A DNA stretch of 64,000 nucleotides, taken from Alphaproteobacteria bacterium. GTDB lineage: Bacteria > Pseudomonadota > Alphaproteobacteria > Caulobacterales > Caulobacteraceae. Shown here in pieces: positions 60,644 through 64,000 of this stretch. A model generated the notes under the pieces. That model made no database searches. It was not told where the DNA came from and saw only the letters and a program-made list of their open reading frames with translations. A program made the translations under genes and the position numbers. The DNA lies in assembly GCA_018820205.1 (NCBI GenBank), contig JAHJOK010000020.1, forward strand, positions 1 through 64,000, in the 5' to 3' direction. Position 1 is the stretch's first letter. Each line of letters begins with the position of its first letter.

Positions 60644-61558
60644 TCAGCCCGCGAAACACCACGCCAGCACGGCCTTCTGGGCGTGGATGCGGTTTTCCGC
60701 CTCGTCCCAGACCAGCGACCTGTGCCCGTCGATCACGGCGTCTGTGACTTCCTCGCCGCGGTGCGCGGGCAGGCAGTGCAGGAAGACCGCATCGCTGTCG
60801 GCCAGGTCCATCAGGGCCTGATCGACGCCATAGCTTTCGAACGCGTGCAGGCGCGCCTCATAGTCGCTGTCGCCCATCGACACCCAGGTGTCGGTGACGA
60901 CCACGTCCGCGCCCTTGACCGCGTCCTTCGGGTCGCTGGTCAGGGTGACGGCGTTGCCGCCCTTGGCCAGGTCGTGAAGGTTCGGGTGATACTCGGCCGG
61001 GCAGGCCACGTTCAGGTGAAAGCCCAGCTTGGGCGCGGCGTGCATGAAGCTGTGACAGACATTGTTGCCGTCGCCGATCCAGGCCAGCGTCTTGCCCTCG
61101 ATCGGACCGCGATGCTCCTCGATCGTCATGATGTCGGCCAGGATCTGGCACGGGTGAGAACGGTCGGTCAGGCCGTTGACCACCGGCACGGTCGAGACGC
61201 GGGCGAACCGTTCGAGGTCCTCATGGCTGTTGGCGCGGATCATGACGGCGTCGACCATGCGCGACAGGACGCGAGCCGTGTCCTCGACCGGCTCGCCGCG
61301 ACCCAGCTGCATGTCCGAGGCGGTGGCGATGATCGAGTCGCCGCCCAGCTGGCGGATGGCGGCGTCGAAACTGAAGCGGGTGCGGGTCGAGTTCTTCTCG
61401 AAGATCATCGCCAGCACGCGATCTTGGCCCGGTGCATCGGCGTCGACCCGGCCTTTCGGCCAGCCCTTGCGGGCCGCCTTTCGAGCGTGAGCGTCGTCCA
61501 GGATAGCGCGCAGATCGGCGGCGTCCAGCCGATGGATGTCGAGGAAATGCCGGACCAT
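60644..61558 (-). CDS. argF: Ornithine carbamoyltransferase
   Basis: A 304-aa transcarbamylase. Carbamoyl-phosphate-binding [17 protein letters not shown] and the ornithine-side HCLPAHRG are all present, as is the VWDEAENR region near the end. It makes citrulline from ornithine and carbamoyl phosphate in the cytoplasm. ATG 61558 shares one base with the argD stop (TGATG), so argD-argF is a coupled arginine operon. Confidence 0.96.
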   Translation of the reverse strand: MVRHFLDIHRLDAADLRAILDDAHARKAARKGWPKGRVDADAPGQDRVLAMIFEKNSTRTRFSFDAAIRQLGGDSIIATASDMQLGRGEPVEDTARVLSRMVDAVMIRANSHEDLERFARVSTVPVVNGLTDRSHPCQILADIMTIEEHRGPIEGKTLAWIGDGNNVCHSFMHAAPKLGFHLNVACPAEYHPNLHDLAKGGNAVTLTSDPKDAVKGADVVVTDTWVSMGDSDYEARLHAFESYGVDQALMDLADSDAVFLHCLPAHRGEEVTDAVIDGHRSLVWDEAENRIHAQKAVLAWCFAG

Positions 61559-62754
61559 CAGGCCGAGGCCTTGATCTTGCCCCGCGCGAACTCGCAGGTC
61601 TGCTCCAGCCGTTCGACGGCCTCGCGGGCCTCGTCCAGCGTCAGGTTCAGTGGCGGCAACAGACGCACGCAGTTGTCGCCGCCGCCGGCGATCAGCAGGC
61701 GGTTCTCGTCCCGCGCCCAGCCCATGAATTCGCGGTTGTTGGGGATCAGCTTCATGCCGATCAGCAGCCCCTTGCCGCGCACGTCCACGATCACGTCGGG
61801 GAAGCGTTCTGCCAGGCCGTTGAGCTGCTGTTTCAGATAGGACGCGATCTCGGCGACATTGCCCAGAATCTCCGGCGTGTTGATGGCGCCGAAGGCGGCC
61901 CGGCCCACGGCCATGGCCAGCGGATTGCCGCCGAAGGTCGAGCCGTGAGCGCCCACGGTCATCCCCTTGGCCGCCTCGGTGGTCGCCAGACAGGCGCCGA
62001 CCGGGAAGCCGCCGCCGAGCGCCTTGGCCACCGCCATGATGTCGGGAGCCATGTCGGCCCACTCATGCGCCCACAGTTTCCCGGTCCGGCCCATGCCGCA
62101 CTGGACCTCGTCGAAGATCAGCAGCACGCCGTGGTCGTCGGCCATCTGGCGCATCCAGCGCAGGTCTTCGACCGGCGTCTCGCGACAGCCGCCCTCGCCC
62201 TGCACGGGCTCAAGAATGACGGCCGCCGTGGTCGGCGACTGGAAAGCCGCCTCCAACGCCTCGCGGTCGCCCCAGACCAGCTGGTGGAACCCCTCCATCT
62301 TGGGCCCGAAGCCCTCGGTGTAGCTGGGGTTGGCGGCGGCGTTGATCGCGCCGTAGGTGCGGCCGTGGAAGGCGCCGTCGAAGCCGTAGATGTCGATCCG
62401 TTCCGGCTGGCCGTTGGCCGAGTGGAATTTACGCGCCGTCTTCAGCGCGCACTCGACCGCCTCGGCGCCCGAGTTGGTGAAGAAGACGACGTCGGCGAAG
62501 CTGGCCTCGGTCAGCATGTCGGCCAGTTCGTCCTGACCCGGGATCTTGTAGATGTTGGAGACGTGCCACAGCTTCTCGGCCTGGGTCTTGACGGCCTCGA
62601 CCAGCAGCGGATGGGCGTGGCCCAGGCCGTTGGTCGAGATGCCCTGGACGCAGTCCAGATACTCGGTCCCGTCCGTGCCCCACAGACGTGCGCCTCGCCC
62701 GCGATCCACTTCCAGCGGCGCGCGATTGTAGACACCCATCAAATGACCGGACAC
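61558..62754 (-). CDS. argD: Acetylornithine aminotransferase
   Basis: A 398-aa class III PLP aminotransferase. [18 protein letters not shown] binds the cofactor phosphate, [12 protein letters not shown] precedes the PLP lysine in [14 protein letters not shown], and [11 protein letters not shown] is the usual C-terminal marker. It produces N-acetylornithine from the semialdehyde. The start is GTG 62754, with GGAGGT 6 nt upstream. Confidence 0.95.
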   Translation of the reverse strand: MSGHLMGVYNRAPLEVDRGRGARLWGTDGTEYLDCVQGISTNGLGHAHPLLVEAVKTQAEKLWHVSNIYKIPGQDELADMLTEASFADVVFFTNSGAEAVECALKTARKFHSANGQPERIDIYGFDGAFHGRTYGAINAAANPSYTEGFGPKMEGFHQLVWGDREALEAAFQSPTTAAVILEPVQGEGGCRETPVEDLRWMRQMADDHGVLLIFDEVQCGMGRTGKLWAHEWADMAPDIMAVAKALGGGFPVGACLATTEAAKGMTVGAHGSTFGGNPLAMAVGRAAFGAINTPEILGNVAEIASYLKQQLNGLAERFPDVIVDVRGKGLLIGMKLIPNNREFMGWARDENRLLIAGGGDNCVRLLPPLNLTLDEAREAVERLEQTCEFARGKIKASA

Positions 62755-62853
62755 GGACGTACCTCCAAAAGAAACGAAGCCCCGGCGCGGGTGCGACGGG
62801 ACTTACGGAAGGGCAGCGTTGTCGGATGGGGCGGCGGGGGAGTCAACACATGG

Positions 62854-62989
62854 AGGGATTAGGGATTAGGGATTGGGGATTGGTAGGAGGAAGTCGTCCC
62901 CCTGGCAGACCCGACAGCGCCTAGCGTCTGCGCAGATAGGATTCGAGGCGCCCCTGACCCCTAATCCCTAATCCCTAATCCCTAATCCC
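62854..62989. repeat. Inverted arrays of a GGGATTA heptamer
   Basis: Left array 62854-62883 has three AGGGATT units plus two altered ones; right array 62958-62989 carries four perfect CCCTAAT units in the opposite orientation. They could pair into a stem of about 30 bp around a loop of about 74 nt. They lie between the argD start and the permease stop, both on the minus strand. Confidence 0.85.
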
Positions 62990-62994
62990 TCGGC

Positions 62995-63816
62995 TCAGCT
63001 CTTCAGCCGCCAGCCCGACTTGAACACCAGCCAACTGGCCACGGCCATCGCCAGCGTCAGCACCGCGCTCATCACGACGCCGATCCACAGGTTGCCCTCC
63101 GCGTGGCCGATGAAGCCGTAACGGAAACCGTCGATCATGTAGAAGATCGGGTTGAAGTGGCTGATGGTCGCGAACGGCTCGGGCAGGTTGTCGACCAGAT
63201 AGAAGGTGCCCGACAGGAAGGTCATCGGCATGATGACGAAGTTCTGCACCGCCGCCAGCTGATCGAATTTCTCGGCCCACAGGCCGGCGAAGACGCCCAG
63301 CATGCCCATCAGCAGGGAGGCGATCAGGCCGAACCAGGCGATGGCCAGGATGTTGGTCAGGCCCAGCCGGGCGAACGGCATGACGCAGATCGCCGTCACC
63401 AGTCCGACCGCCAGACCGCGTGTCGCGGCGCCGAGCGAAAAGCCGATGGTCAGTTCCAGCGGGCTGAGCGGCGGCGTCAGGAAGTCGGTCGAGGTGCCCA
63501 TGATCTTGGCCTGGATCAGGCTGGACGAGGCGTTGGCGAAGGCGTTGTTCAGGATCGCCATCATGATCAGGCCGGGCGCCACGAACTCGGCGAAGGGCGT
63601 GCCATGCAGCGGCGGGCGGGCGCCCTTCAGCGCGACCACGAACACCAGCATATAGAGCAGCGTCGTCACCACCGGGGCGGCGACCGTCTGGGCCCCCACC
63701 TTCCAGAAGCGGCGAACCTCGCGCAGATACAGGGTCTGCACCCCGATCCAGTTGATCCCCGCATAGTGGCGCGGCGTCGGAAGGCCTGAAGGACGGGTCG
63801 AAGCGAGATCGGTCAT
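62995..63816 (-). CDS. ABC-2 type transporter permease
   Basis: A 273-aa inner-membrane permease with six membrane segments and the ABC-2 pattern: LYLREVRRFWKVGAQTV at the cytoplasmic start, NAFANASSSLIQAKIMGTSTDFL in the first loop, and MPMTFLSGTFYLVDNLP near the end. It exports an unknown substrate together with an ATPase that is not in the visible sequence. The N-terminus is preferred at MTDLAST. Confidence 0.92.
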   Translation of the reverse strand: MTDLASTRPSGLPTPRHYAGINWIGVQTLYLREVRRFWKVGAQTVAAPVVTTLLYMLVFVVALKGARPPLHGTPFAEFVAPGLIMMAILNNAFANASSSLIQAKIMGTSTDFLTPPLSPLELTIGFSLGAATRGLAVGLVTAICVMPFARLGLTNILAIAWFGLIASLLMGMLGVFAGLWAEKFDQLAAVQNFVIMPMTFLSGTFYLVDNLPEPFATISHFNPIFYMIDGFRYGFIGHAEGNLWIGVVMSAVLTLAMAVASWLVFKSGWRLKS

Positions 63817-63855
63817 GGGCCGTCAGATGCGGCCGCATGACACGGGGCGCAAGGC

Positions 63856-64000
63856 CTAGTCGGGCAGGATCAGCAGCCGACGCGCCTCGTCCGCCTCCGC
63901 GATCAACCTCAATCCGGAAATCTCGGCGGCGTCAGGCGTCAGGGTAATCGCGATCTCGGGCGGATCGATCACCCGGACCGAGCCTCCTCCCGCCTTTGGC
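63856..64000 (-). CDS. C-terminal fragment of an unidentified protein
   Basis: The last 47 codons of a minus-strand frame that enters from the right edge (RVIDPPEIAITLTPDAAEIS..., ending ARRLLILPD, TAG at 63856-63858). It is followed directly by the permease gene. Too little is visible to name a family. Confidence 0.6.
   Translation of the reverse strand, partial: PKAGGGSVRVIDPPEIAITLTPDAAEISGLRLIAEADEARRLLILPD

Noticed and set aside
60644..62062. 472-codon frame suggesting an N-terminal extension of OTC
   Set aside because: The extension is a shifted reading of argD; OTC starts at ATG 61558, coupled to the argD stop.
62854..62989. CRISPR array
   Set aside because: The 7-bp units are directly abutting, with no spacers and no cas genes nearby.

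Overview
The window is GC-rich chromosomal DNA of an alphaproteobacterium, most likely Caulobacteraceae (Brevundimonas-like). The grounds are a PodJ-like polar scaffold with Sel1 repeats, a TonB-dependent receptor paired with a surface-type lipoprotein, and the dnaX-ybaB-recR, hisC-chorismate mutase-DUF2125 and argD-argF layouts. The genus is inferred from gene content only.

Two genomic islands interrupt ordinary backbone. Island 1 occupies about 1-2992, with its left part outside the window. It ends at an orphan 3' piece of tRNA-Leu(CAA) and carries an IS3-family end, a lone AbiEi-type antitoxin, a 58-aa orphan and a hipBA module whose control region holds four operator-like palindromes spaced exactly 27 bp apart. 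Backbone follows (3.0-13.6 kb): a small TonB-like protein, a Bcr/CflA exporter, an M1 metallopeptidase, a DUF488 protein, an amidohydrolase, a TonB-dependent receptor and its lipoprotein partner.

Island 2 (about 13.7-39.0 kb) starts in an intact tRNA-Gly(CCC) gene and ends at a perfect 47-bp copy of that gene's 3' end at 38922-38968, so it is about 25.3 kb long. The integrase sits beside the tRNA in a three-gene minus-strand operon. Divergent to it is the most interesting locus: a tight four-gene operon (16033-31195) encoding a 1956-aa P-loop ATPase, a 346-aa protein with a HEPN-like R-x4-H motif, a 1090-aa protein of unknown fold and a 1649-aa DEAH helicase of the DUF1998 class. I cannot match this set to a named defence system. 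Next come a second short tyrosine recombinase, a DUF3768 protein, a papain/C39-like protein and a possible HUH-type replication initiator. The right end carries a complete three-gene ABC-3C conflict system (PD-(D/E)xK nuclease, middle component, DUF3732 ATPase).

The right-hand backbone (39.0-64 kb) holds a TraB/GumN protein, an XRE regulator with a membrane protein, rmuC, recR, ybaB, a GIY-YIG gene inside an inverted pair of 32-bp repeats, dnaX, hisC, a chorismate mutase-like gene, a DUF2125 gene, a DinG-type helicase, the ligase-associated helicase/PdeM pair, TauE/SafE with a TIGR02186 protein, a podJ-like gene, a small membrane protein, a pyridoxamine-oxidase-like protein, argF, argD and an ABC-2 permease. 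Genome maintenance (rmuC, recR, dnaX, dinG, lhr-type/pdeM) and arginine and aromatic amino-acid biosynthesis dominate here.
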